Part shown: positions 1-7,523 of the stretch, piece after piece
How the letters are laid out: each line of letters opens with the position of its first letter
How positions within the stretch are numbered: position 1 is the stretch's first letter
DNA from: Prevotella sp.
GTDB taxonomy: Bacteria > Bacteroidota > Bacteroidia > Bacteroidales > Bacteroidaceae
Direction of reading: 5' to 3'
NCBI GenBank assembly: GCA_017619755.1
Contig: JAFZRU010000052.1
Span: 1 to 64,000, forward strand
DNA length: 64,000 nucleotides
Translations under genes and position numbers: made by a program
Notes under the pieces: generated by a model
Told to the model about the DNA's origin: nothing
The model's database searches: none
Seen by the model: the letters and a program-made list of their open reading frames with translations, nothing else

Positions 1-1
1 C

Positions 2-211
2 ATGCTGAGGAAGAGGTCGGTCATCGAGACAATCAACGACGAGCTCAAAAACGTCGCACAACTCGTACACTCCAGACACAGGAGCCTCAACAACTTCCTT
101 ATGAACGTGCTCGCCGTCATCGCCGCATACACATTCTTTGATAAAAAACCGTCAATCAACATTGACTATGAGATAGAGGCTTTCGACGGACAACTCACCC
201 TCTTTAACTGA
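2..211 (+). CDS. IS982-family transposase, C-terminal fragment (cut by window edge)
   Basis: The reading frame is open at the left edge and only the last 69 residues are visible. The stretch LRKRSVIETINDELK, followed by a His/Arg-rich segment and a hydrophobic tail ending in FFDKKPSI, is the C-terminal end of the DDE catalytic domain of IS982-type transposases; the Glu in the RSVIET region would be the last acidic catalytic residue. The insertion sequence must extend leftward out of view, so I cannot say whether it is intact. A 7-bp hairpin with one G-T pair lies at 242-260, just past the stop, and could end transcription. I did not recognise a terminal inverted repeat with confidence. Confidence 0.8.
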   Translation: MLRKRSVIETINDELKNVAQLVHSRHRSLNNFLMNVLAVIAAYTFFDKKPSINIDYEIEAFDGQLTLFN

Positions 212-270
212 GAGGTATAATCTTCGAGGGCATTATGGCAACCCGGCACAAAATGTCGGGGAAGAATGGT

Positions 271-624
271 ATGCGAAAAAAAATGACCATAATGAACCCT
301 ACAAATCATTTTTTCGACCTTTTTTTATCCCGAACTCAGGTAAATAAGGAGAGGCGTGTCCAACTATTCGCATCGGCAGTTTCTGCCCTTGTGGAGATGG
401 GAAACAACTCTTATCAACGGCATCTGAATCAAGAACAAGCAGATTCCATTGAAGCCTTTATTCTCTTTGATGGCGGGGAGCGTAAACAACTGTGTGACGA
501 AATCTGGAATGAGGCCATCACCAGCATTCGGAATGGATGGCGCGACGGTACTCATGATGCGCTTGAAGAACTACGTACAGGGAAACTATATGGCCAGAGC
601 TACAGCAATGGAATCCACATATAA
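271..624 (+). CDS. Hypothetical protein of 117 aa beside the insertion sequence
   Basis: I do not recognise this protein. It is soluble-looking, rich in charged and polar residues, with no signal peptide or membrane segment. I chose the start at 271 because a GGGGAAG ribosome-binding sequence lies 6 nt upstream; an in-frame ATG at 235 would lengthen it to 129 aa but has no comparable signal. It ends about 40 nt before the convergent DUF4238 gene. Its position directly downstream of a transposase means it may be a remnant or a passenger gene. Certainty that it is expressed is moderate. Confidence 0.45.
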   Translation: MRKKMTIMNPTNHFFDLFLSRTQVNKERRVQLFASAVSALVEMGNNSYQRHLNQEQADSIEAFILFDGGERKQLCDEIWNEAITSIRNGWRDGTHDALEELRTGKLYGQSYSNGIHI

Positions 625-663
625 ATAATTCAGGGAGTCTGAAACTATATAGTGCGAGACTCT

Positions 664-1737
664 CTATTTCCGATTTCGAAGAGATTCCCGTATTTTCTTT
701 TTATCTTCTATACTTGCATTGCCTGCTATATCTTTTAGTTTTTTGGCAACATCAGGATGTTCCATAAGATAATAGCAGTATTTACGATGAAGAAATTGCG
801 AAGTAAGATTTGACGTATCTCCTTGATATTTGACTTTGTCGAGGATGTGAATGAATGGCAGTACACATGCGCCATTCCTGTATGTTGACACATATTTTTT
901 CAATTTGCCAGAACGAGCCATCTCTCTTATTGAGAAGTCAATACAATGCTTATCATTGAAATATAGTACTTCATTTGAATTCGAAGCAACAATCCTGTTT
1001 ATGGTGTCGATGTCCTTAGAGTTCTCCAGTGCCAAACAGGGTTTTCTTGCCCCAATCTTATACGATTCTGAGTCATATAGTAAGATAGCGACGGATGGCG
1101 TAAGTGTCATAAGTAAGCAAAGCCCCTTTTGATTAAAATTGATTACGTTTGGAATTCCATACAGATCAAATAAAGGATTAAGCAAACAGACAGGGTTGTC
1201 GGAAGTGATAAAATATTTATTCAAGAGAGGCGATATCACCAGATATTTGATAGTCAAGTCATAGCAAAGTGTAATAGATTCGTTGTACATCCCTAACGTA
1301 AAAGCTCCTTCATGCTCTTTTTTACACGCAAATCTCAGATGAGGATCGATGTTATTATGTCCCACAAATTCTTTGAATTTTTGAATCCCCCAATCATTTA
1401 TGGACTCTTTCATCCTGTCAATTGATAATCGGGTACGGCCAAATTGAAGAACCAAATAGCCTATGACATCAAGTTTTTCCACGTCATGAAGTACATAATA
1501 AGGATTAGTTATTATTTTGCGGAAAATGCGCATACACACTTTCTCCATTTCCTCCAATTGTCCTTCTATGCGAATATCCTTTGAATATATATAGTCTTCG
1601 CTGGCCTGCCCCTTTATCGGAGCATTAGTGAATGGGAAATCTTTATTGATGTTATATGTTCCTATAGTCTTTTCATTATTGGAAAAGAACCTAAGATATG
1701 ATTGCGGAACAAAATGCTGGTTTTTCTTCTCAGCCAT
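664..1737 (-). CDS. DUF4238 domain-containing protein
   Basis: The 357-aa product opens with KNQHFVPQSYLRFFS, the hallmark N-terminal motif of DUF4238 proteins (HFVPQ.YL..F). A second conserved-looking part is the central stretch with ITSDNPV. There is no signal peptide or membrane segment, so it should be cytoplasmic. The biochemical role of the family is not established; members are often found in accessory islands. It starts 2 nt after the stop of the upstream ATPase-fold regulator, so the two are probably cotranscribed leftward. Confidence 0.8.
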   Translation of the reverse strand: MAEKKNQHFVPQSYLRFFSNNEKTIGTYNINKDFPFTNAPIKGQASEDYIYSKDIRIEGQLEEMEKVCMRIFRKIITNPYYVLHDVEKLDVIGYLVLQFGRTRLSIDRMKESINDWGIQKFKEFVGHNNIDPHLRFACKKEHEGAFTLGMYNESITLCYDLTIKYLVISPLLNKYFITSDNPVCLLNPLFDLYGIPNVINFNQKGLCLLMTLTPSVAILLYDSESYKIGARKPCLALENSKDIDTINRIVASNSNEVLYFNDKHCIDFSIREMARSGKLKKYVSTYRNGACVLPFIHILDKVKYQGDTSNLTSQFLHRKYCYYLMEHPDVAKKLKDIAGNASIEDKKKIRESLRNRK

Positions 1738-1739
1738 AG

Positions 1740-2936
1740 CTAATCATCTATTTTAAACACCCACTTACCGTCTTTCTTGCTTCCTACTCGGGTAATTTTC
1801 AAGCCATTAGAACGTATATTCTCAATCTCACGCTGGATGGTTTTACGAGACACACCCGCCTTTTGGGACATCTCGGTTTGTGAGACAGAAGCATTATGTA
1901 TAATACAATCGACGATAAACCTTTGTCTTTCTGTTAATTGCTCAATAATCTCTATTGGGACATTTATTGGGACATTTATTGAGACACTTTTTGGGACATT
2001 GTGTGCTCCGCTCCCTTTCTTGAAACGTATAGTAATGGTGCGTATTCCCTCTTCAAAGATAGGTGATTGCTTACCCTGTTGCTGACATATTTCGGCCATA
2101 CGCCTTACACCTGTTCCCCAGTTCTCCAGATAGGTCGTTTGGTATAGTACCTGTGCTATGCGCTGATTGTGAGGGAATGACTCGTGCGGTAGAAGGATTG
2201 TCTCAGCGGTAATGCCAACAGGAAACTTTCCCGGATTGACGATTTCAACTCTGTCTTCATAGATTGCAAGACTAACCGAAGTAGCAGGGTCGTCATAACT
2301 ACGGTGGCAGAGCGCGTTTATCAGTGCTTCGCGTAATGCTTCGAGCGGTATTTCCAACTCCTCCTTACGTATAAGCCCTACCACCTCACCACTCAAGTTC
2401 AGGTGACGGAAGCAAAATGCTATGCCAGCATCAAGCAGATCAAAGAAGTTACCCGTCTCTCGTTTATTATCAATAAAGATCTGTTTATCCGTACCCTTGA
2501 AACACGCCATGCGTAGTAGCAACTGAGGATAATCTTCTGTATTATTGCCAAAGAGCATGACTGCGGCATTTGTCGGTTGGCCGTTTTTCATTAGTTGCAT
2601 CTTGCGCAACAGTGTTGGAATGTCATCACTCTCTGCTGAAGCATTCAACCGACCGCCCGCGATGCCCATACGCACAGCACCCCGTATGCGTTCTTGGTTA
2701 AGGTCTGATAAAGAATAACCCTCAGCTACTTTTGAGTCCCATGCGAACTTAAACGGATTATGCTCTTTCTTCAACATCCAAGCATTTGAGGGAGAATTTT
2801 TTGCAGCATTATCTTTCATTCTCATTTGCCTGCAAGCTTGTTTCCGATGCGGATGTAATCTTTTTATTAGCTTATAGCACTCATCGGAACAATTCGTCGG
2901 CAGTAATGCTCGTGGTGAAGATTTCCGAGTTTTCAT
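1740..2936 (-). CDS. RecG-like / HATPase_c_4 transcriptional regulator, N-terminally truncated
   Basis: From about residue 60 the protein matches the second half of the AlbA_2-HATPase_c_4 family (often annotated ATP-binding or RecG-like regulators): a block around EALREALINALCHRSY, then a GHKL-type ATP-binding fold with VEIVNPGKFP and GTGVRRM, and a C-terminal winged helix (MSQKAGVSRKTIQREI, about residues 355-371). The N-terminal AlbA_2 (Schlafen-like) domain of about 130 residues is missing and is replaced by about 54 unrelated residues that overlap the 3' end of the upstream ATPase gene. The start at 2936 has a GGAG 4 nt upstream; later ATGs exist at 2825 and 2777. A 12-bp in-frame repeat encodes NVPI-type units near residue 315. 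It is probably a deletion or recombination product and may not work as in full-length relatives. Confidence 0.65.
   Translation of the reverse strand: MKTRKSSPRALLPTNCSDECYKLIKRLHPHRKQACRQMRMKDNAAKNSPSNAWMLKKEHNPFKFAWDSKVAEGYSLSDLNQERIRGAVRMGIAGGRLNASAESDDIPTLLRKMQLMKNGQPTNAAVMLFGNNTEDYPQLLLRMACFKGTDKQIFIDNKRETGNFFDLLDAGIAFCFRHLNLSGEVVGLIRKEELEIPLEALREALINALCHRSYDDPATSVSLAIYEDRVEIVNPGKFPVGITAETILLPHESFPHNQRIAQVLYQTTYLENWGTGVRRMAEICQQQGKQSPIFEEGIRTITIRFKKGSGAHNVPKSVSINVPINVPIEIIEQLTERQRFIVDCIIHNASVSQTEMSQKAGVSRKTIQREIENIRSNGLKITRVGSKKDGKWVFKIDD
1957..2004. repeat. 12-bp in-frame tandem repeat inside the regulator gene
   Basis: Four 12-nt units (GGGACATTTATT and variants) lie head to tail at 1957, 1969, 1981 and 1993. 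On the minus strand they encode repeated N-V-P-(I/K) units between the ATPase-fold domain and the winged helix. Being a multiple of three, the array can change length without a frameshift and may tune the interdomain linker. Confidence 0.8.
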
Positions 2937-4332
2937 TTTGCTCCATGCCTTTGATGCTGACCAAGGTTAAATGGATGGCTTTTTCAGGCATGGCATCCTC
3001 TATGGCTGAGAGGCGTTTTGACAACGTTTCTGCGTATGATTTGGTGACCACGAAGCGAGACTTGCTGTATTTCATCTCGCAGACGTTCACCACATCATCT
3101 GCACGGTTTATGATCAAGTCTATCTGCATTCCATCCGTGTTTTTGGTGCCTCCGACAATCAAGGAAGACTCTTTCGATGCCACGCCTGCTATCTGCATGG
3201 CAGACTTGATTTGGAAGACGTGCTGAAAGCAGACCTCCTCAAACGCAATGCCACGCCAGGAGTTGATTTCCGGCTCTTTCTGATGGTGCTGCCAATAGTC
3301 GGTCTCCTTGACATCTTTCGACTCCTTGAAATGAAGCCAGAACCAGCAGAAACAATCGGTGAGTTTGTAATGTTCCTCGTGCTTGCCCTTGCCAAATGGT
3401 ACGTAACGGATGATGAAGTCACTGCCCACAAGAGCCTTGAGCATCTTCGAGAAATCCCCATTTGGGTTGGTGCCTGTCATCGATGCGATTTCGTCCCTGG
3501 TATAGCCCGCATGCCTTTGCCCCAGCGCCCTGACGATTTTCATGCATCCATCGGCATTGTCGAAGACGGAGCTGAAGAGACGTTCAAACTCGTCACCCAG
3601 TTTCGCCTTGGGGTTGAAGAACAGCATGTCGATATTCTGAGCCAGACTCAACGAGGGATTGAAGCAGTTCAGATAGTAAGGAATGCCTCCCAATATCATG
3701 TATGCCTGCGTAATGTTATATTTGGACATCCTGATGCCTCTGCTTTCAAAGAACTCCTCGCATTCAAGAAGGGTGAATGGCGACAGCCTCATCTCGCCTG
3801 TCAATCGGCCATAGAGACCGCCTTTGTTGTTGATGAGATTGTCGAGCATCCAGGAAGTGGCGGAGCCGCACACCACCAAGCAGAGGCGGTGCTGCGCATT
3901 CCCCCATCCGTTCCAGAAAGCCTCGAGGGCTGTCAGAAAACCGGAGCGTGGCGTGTCCATCCAAGGCAACTCATCGATGAACACGACCTGCCTGGAACCG
4001 TTGTCCTTGCGCTCCAACAGCTGTTCCAGCATGAAGAAGGCTTCCATCCACGATTTTGGTTGGCTGATACCCTCCAAGCCGTAGCGGATGAGTGAGAAAT
4101 AGAAATTCTGCAACTGGTCTTTTAGGGAAACCTTGCGTTTGCGGTCGTATGGTGAGAGACCTGTATGTCGGAATGCCATATAGTCGCCAAGCACTTCGTT
4201 GATTAGGAATGTCTTGCCTACACGTCGGCGTCCATAAACAGCAACAAACTCAGCCCTCCCGCTCTTGCAATAGTTGTTGAGCGCCTCTATTTCTTGTTTT
4301 CTTCCAATTATGGTGCACATGTCGTTCTTCAA
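2881..4332 (-). CDS. AAA-family ATPase with C-terminal DUF234-type domain
   Basis: The 483-aa protein begins with IIGRKQEIEAL and carries a Walker A motif GRRRVGKT (about residues 34-41), a Walker B-like VVFIDELPW (about 116-124) and a sensor-like VVCGSATSWM. The C-terminal third (GIAFEEVCFQHV, then IDLIINRADDVVNVCEMK) fits the PD-(D/E)XK-like DUF234 region of the archaeal-type ATPase family that is widespread in Bacteroidetes. Role unknown; relatives are abundant, often duplicated and associated with mobile DNA. The alternative start at 4320 (MCTIIGRK) is closer to the family start. A -7 promoter box (TATCTTTG) lies at 4355-4362. Its 3' end overlaps the next gene by 56 nt. Confidence 0.85.
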   Translation of the reverse strand: MKNDMCTIIGRKQEIEALNNYCKSGRAEFVAVYGRRRVGKTFLINEVLGDYMAFRHTGLSPYDRKRKVSLKDQLQNFYFSLIRYGLEGISQPKSWMEAFFMLEQLLERKDNGSRQVVFIDELPWMDTPRSGFLTALEAFWNGWGNAQHRLCLVVCGSATSWMLDNLINNKGGLYGRLTGEMRLSPFTLLECEEFFESRGIRMSKYNITQAYMILGGIPYYLNCFNPSLSLAQNIDMLFFNPKAKLGDEFERLFSSVFDNADGCMKIVRALGQRHAGYTRDEIASMTGTNPNGDFSKMLKALVGSDFIIRYVPFGKGKHEEHYKLTDCFCWFWLHFKESKDVKETDYWQHHQKEPEINSWRGIAFEEVCFQHVFQIKSAMQIAGVASKESSLIVGGTKNTDGMQIDLIINRADDVVNVCEMKYSKSRFVVTKSYAETLSKRLSAIEDAMPEKAIHLTLVSIKGMEQNENSEIFTTSITADELFR

Positions 4333-4354
4333 TAATGATGTGAAAATGGTGGCA

Positions 4355-4362
4355 CAAAGATA
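4355..4362 (-). promoter_or_regulatory. Bacteroidetes -7 box upstream of the AAA ATPase
   Basis: TATCTTTG on the minus strand matches the TAnnTTTG consensus. No clear -33 TTTG is seen at the usual spacing. Confidence 0.45.
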
Positions 4363-4413
4363 ATCATTTTGTTTGGAACTCGGAAATAAAAATGTTAAAT
4401 TCTGAATAAAATC

Positions 4414-4467
4414 GGCTTTATTCCGCTACAAACTATCAAAAACAGTGCTTTGTAGCGGAATAAAGCC
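4414..4467 (-). terminator. Perfect 19-bp inverted repeat, probable operon terminator
   Basis: GGCTTTATTCCGCTACAAA (4414-4432) and its exact reverse complement (4449-4467) flank a 16-nt loop. It lies just past the stop of the PP2C-like gene and is followed on the minus strand by GATTTTATTC, so it can end the six-gene operon. The stem is longer and AT-richer than a usual intrinsic terminator, so a second role such as operator or mobile-element relic is possible. Confidence 0.6.
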
Positions 4468-4478
4468 ATTTTTATACG

Positions 4479-5309
4479 TCAAATGAGTTCTAGTCTCACA
4501 TACGCCCGGTCGTCGAAAGACACGTTGCCCTCCATCACCCCTTTCGTGGCCAGGTATTCGCTGATGCACAGAGGGTCGGTGGCGATGAGGCGGGCAAGTG
4601 CGGCCTCGCTCTCCGTCAAGGTGGGGAGGAGGAAGGGATAGCCGTCGGTGGCCATCACCACTTCGTGGCCGGGTGGCACAGGCACCACTTTCACCTTCTT
4701 CATAGGGATGTCGAAGCCATCGACGACGGAGAAGTCGATGTTTTGTCGGAAACAGGTTCCCACAATCAAATGCACGATGGTGTCTCGGGCGATGTCATGC
4801 CGCCTCAACGACGCAACCGTGGCCTCTCCACTCGCAATCAGTTCGTGGGCCAGGCGGGCGCGTTTCGCGGCAATCTCCACCTCTTTGGGCTTTGGGTTGT
4901 CATACACCACACCGTCGCACAGACATTGGCAGTCGCCCACGAGCCACACCTCGCCAAGGTGGCGGCTGTAGAGGGCCACGCTCGCCGTCAAACGCTCCTC
5001 CGGATGCGCCACGAGACGCTCCCTCGTCACGCCATACCGTCGGTATTCCTCACGGATGCGCTGCGTGACGGTGCGGCAGAAATCCTCCGCCGTGGCCTCC
5101 GTCGGCAGCGATTCCACCACCTCCTTGACGAGCGTCATCGCCAAGCGGCCATTGCTCATGGCCGCCGACAGCGGTTGGGCCGCCTTGCTCGTGCTACCAT
5201 CGATGACGGCCACGTGGTCAGCGGTCGCCGCGATGCCGTCCTCGCACGTTGCCGCGCTTCGCTTGCCGACCACGAGGCTTTCCAGTATTCTGATGGGGGT
5301 TGTTGTCAT
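4479..5309 (-). CDS. PP2C-like protein phosphatase-fold protein
   Basis: The 276-aa product starting at [11 protein letters not shown] has the order of motifs expected of a PP2C-type metal-dependent phosphatase: an acidic AVIDGSTSK (about residues 33-41, in place of the usual DGMGG), TASVALYS with EVWLVGDCQC (in place of the GDSRA strand), MATDGYPFL (in place of SDGLWD), and a closing FDDRAYVRLEL strand. The Asp residues in these motifs would bind the two metal ions. No signal peptide is seen, so it should be cytoplasmic. Its start overlaps the end of the ygiQ-like gene by 92 nt. Substrate unknown; it may be a divergent or inactive member. Confidence 0.65.
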   Translation of the reverse strand: MTTTPIRILESLVVGKRSAATCEDGIAATADHVAVIDGSTSKAAQPLSAAMSNGRLAMTLVKEVVESLPTEATAEDFCRTVTQRIREEYRRYGVTRERLVAHPEERLTASVALYSRHLGEVWLVGDCQCLCDGVVYDNPKPKEVEIAAKRARLAHELIASGEATVASLRRHDIARDTIVHLIVGTCFRQNIDFSVVDGFDIPMKKVKVVPVPPGHEVVMATDGYPFLLPTLTESEAALARLIATDPLCISEYLATKGVMEGNVSFDDRAYVRLELI

Positions 5310-7167
5310 GACGGTGAGGGTCTTTGGGGGGTGGGGAGGGATGCCGCCCCAACAATTCGGGGATGAGGTGCTCCAAGCCGATGCGACGCAGTTCACGCTC
5401 GATGGGCCGACGTTCCTCCGGCTTGTACCAGAAGAAGAACATCCGCTGCGCCAACTTCTCCTCCGCGCTCTTCGCACTGCGTATGGGCTGCAGGGTGTAG
5501 GGGTCGTAGCCGGTGTACCACATCTCCGTGCTGATGGTCATCGGCGTGGGGGTGAAGTCCTGCACCTGTTCCAACTGGAAGTCCAAACGCTTCGTGATGA
5601 GCGCTAAGCGGGCCATGTCGGCCTCGCTGCATCCCGGATGGCTGCTGATGAAATAAGGAATGATTTGTTGGCGCAGACCTTCGCGGCGGTTGATGTCGTC
5701 GAAGATGCGCTTGAATTGCTCGAACTGCTTGAACGACGGTTTGCGCATGAGGCGCAGCACCTCGTCACTCGTATGCTCAGGAGCCACCTTCAAGCGACCG
5801 CTCACGTGACGGCAGATGAGTTCGCGGGTGTAGGCATCCGTGGCGGCGTCGGTGGCGTCGTCGCCGCTGCGGTGGAGCAATAGGTCGTATCGCACGCCGC
5901 TGCCAATAAAACTTTTCTTGATGCCAGGGAGTGCATCCACGGCATGGTAGATGTCGAGCAGGGCTTGTGGGTTGGTGTACAAGTTGCAGCAGATGTGTGG
6001 GTGGATGCACGAGGGGCGCTTGCACCGAGCACACAACTCCTTGTCCTTGCCGCCCATGCCATACATGTTGGCAGACGGTCCGCCAAGGTCGCTCAGGTAC
6101 CCCTTGAAGTCATCCAACTCCATCACTTTTTTCACCTCGCGCAGGATGCTCTCCTTGCTCCTCGACGTGATGTGCTTCCCTTGGTGGGCGCTGATGGTGC
6201 AGAAGGCGCAGCCGCCGAAGCAGCCTCGGTGGATGTTCACCGAGTGCTTGATCATCTCGTAGGCAGGGATGCGCTTCCCCTTGTATTTGGGATGCGGCAG
6301 GCGGGTGTAGGGGAAGTCGAAGGAGGCGTCAAGCTCCTCGGTGGTCATGGGAGGGTAGGGGGCGTTGACCACCGTCCACTTGTCGCCCGTCCGTTGCAAC
6401 AGGCGGGAGGCGTGTAGTTTGTTGCTCTCCTCCTCGATGTGGCGGTAGTTCTCCGCCTCGGCGCGTTTGTTGGCCAGGCACTCCTCGTGGCTGTGCAGCA
6501 CGATGTCGTCGGGGCCGATGCCGCCTGGCACCTCTCCGTCCTTCATCACGTGCACCGTCTGGGGCAGCAGCCGTGCGTCCGCCATCGTGCCGCCATTGTC
6601 GAGCAACTGGCACAGCTCCACGATGCCGCGCTCCCCCATGCCGTAAAGCACCATGTCGGCGCCGGAGTCGTAGAGGATGCTTGGCCGCAGGCGGTCCTGC
6701 CAGTAGTCGTAGTGCGTGAGGCGGCGCATGGAGGCCTCGATGCCTCCAAGCACCACGGGAGTGTCGGGGAAGAGTTGTTTGAGGATGCGTGTATAGACGA
6801 TGGTGGGGTATTCGGGGCGGCAGTCGTGTCGTCCGTCGGGGCTGTAGGCGTCCTCCGAGCGCAGACGGCGGTTGGCGGTGTATTTGTTCACCATGGAGTC
6901 CATGCAGCCCGGCGCGATGCCGAAGAAGAGGCGTGGACGCCCCAATTTCTTGAAGTCGCGGAAGTCGCCGTGCCAGTCGGGCTGTGGCACGATGGCCACG
7001 CGCCACCCGGCGGCCTCGATGGCGCGCCCGATGACGGCGGCGCCGAAGGAGGGGTGGTCCACGTAGGCATCGCCGGAGAAGAGGATGACGTCGAGGGTCT
7101 CCCAACCCCGCAGCTCCACTTCCTTCTTCGTCGTGGGGAGCCACTCGCTCAGACGGTGCTCTGCCAT
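5218..7167 (-). CDS. ygiQ: YgiQ-family radical SAM protein
   Basis: This 649-aa protein has the radical-SAM cluster motif CFGGCAFC (CX3CX2C, about residues 315-322) that would hold the 4Fe-4S cluster. N-terminal stretches such as [27 protein letters not shown] and GGIEASMRR are characteristic of YgiQ proteins, as is the C-terminal block [16 protein letters not shown]. The exact reaction of the family is not known. The last 40 residues are low-complexity and basic (Pro, His, Arg) and overlap the next gene by 92 nt, so the C-terminus may be a run-on after loss of an earlier stop. It starts 9 nt after the preceding gene. Confidence 0.9.
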   Translation of the reverse strand: MAEHRLSEWLPTTKKEVELRGWETLDVILFSGDAYVDHPSFGAAVIGRAIEAAGWRVAIVPQPDWHGDFRDFKKLGRPRLFFGIAPGCMDSMVNKYTANRRLRSEDAYSPDGRHDCRPEYPTIVYTRILKQLFPDTPVVLGGIEASMRRLTHYDYWQDRLRPSILYDSGADMVLYGMGERGIVELCQLLDNGGTMADARLLPQTVHVMKDGEVPGGIGPDDIVLHSHEECLANKRAEAENYRHIEEESNKLHASRLLQRTGDKWTVVNAPYPPMTTEELDASFDFPYTRLPHPKYKGKRIPAYEMIKHSVNIHRGCFGGCAFCTISAHQGKHITSRSKESILREVKKVMELDDFKGYLSDLGGPSANMYGMGGKDKELCARCKRPSCIHPHICCNLYTNPQALLDIYHAVDALPGIKKSFIGSGVRYDLLLHRSGDDATDAATDAYTRELICRHVSGRLKVAPEHTSDEVLRLMRKPSFKQFEQFKRIFDDINRREGLRQQIIPYFISSHPGCSEADMARLALITKRLDFQLEQVQDFTPTPMTISTEMWYTGYDPYTLQPIRSAKSAEEKLAQRMFFFWYKPEERRPIERELRRIGLEHLIPELLGRHPSPPPKDPHRHDNNPHQNTGKPRGRQAKRGNVRGRHRGDR

Positions 7168-7176
7168 GGCGTGAGG

Positions 7177-7512
7177 CTAAGTGGCGGCCTCGGCCTCGGG
7201 TGAGGGCAGGGCGGCCTGCCGTGTCTGCTCCCAGCTCTCATAGAGGGCGATGAGGTGTTGCAGGCCGAAGGCTTTCATGTGGCTGTGATAGACCACGTCG
7301 AGGCAGAGGTCGAGCAGGGCTTTGTCGGTGCCGCCGTCGCCGGCGAGCATGGAGCGGATGTTGAAGCGCAGCTTGTCGAGCACGCTCTCGTCCACGATGC
7401 CGTTGCTGTCCACGAGGTGGTCGAGCAGGTGGTATTTCTCTATGGTGGCCAGGTGCTCGTCGCTCACGGCGATGCTCCTGGTGCCGGAAAGGTTGGCTTG
7501 TATCTTGTGCAT
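7177..7512 (-). CDS. Hypothetical 111-aa cytoplasmic protein
   Basis: I chose the start MHKIQANLSGTRSIAVSD at 7512, 11 nt after the stop of the amidase-fold gene. The protein is largely alpha-helical in character, has no signal or membrane segment and ends in an Ala/Glu-rich tail. I cannot name a domain. It sits between a surface enzyme and ygiQ within a tight operon, with 9 nt to ygiQ, so it is very likely translated. Confidence 0.65.
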   Translation of the reverse strand: MHKIQANLSGTRSIAVSDEHLATIEKYHLLDHLVDSNGIVDESVLDKLRFNIRSMLAGDGGTDKALLDLCLDVVYHSHMKAFGLQHLIALYESWEQTRQAALPSPEAEAAT

Positions 7513-7523
7513 GTCGGGTGGGT

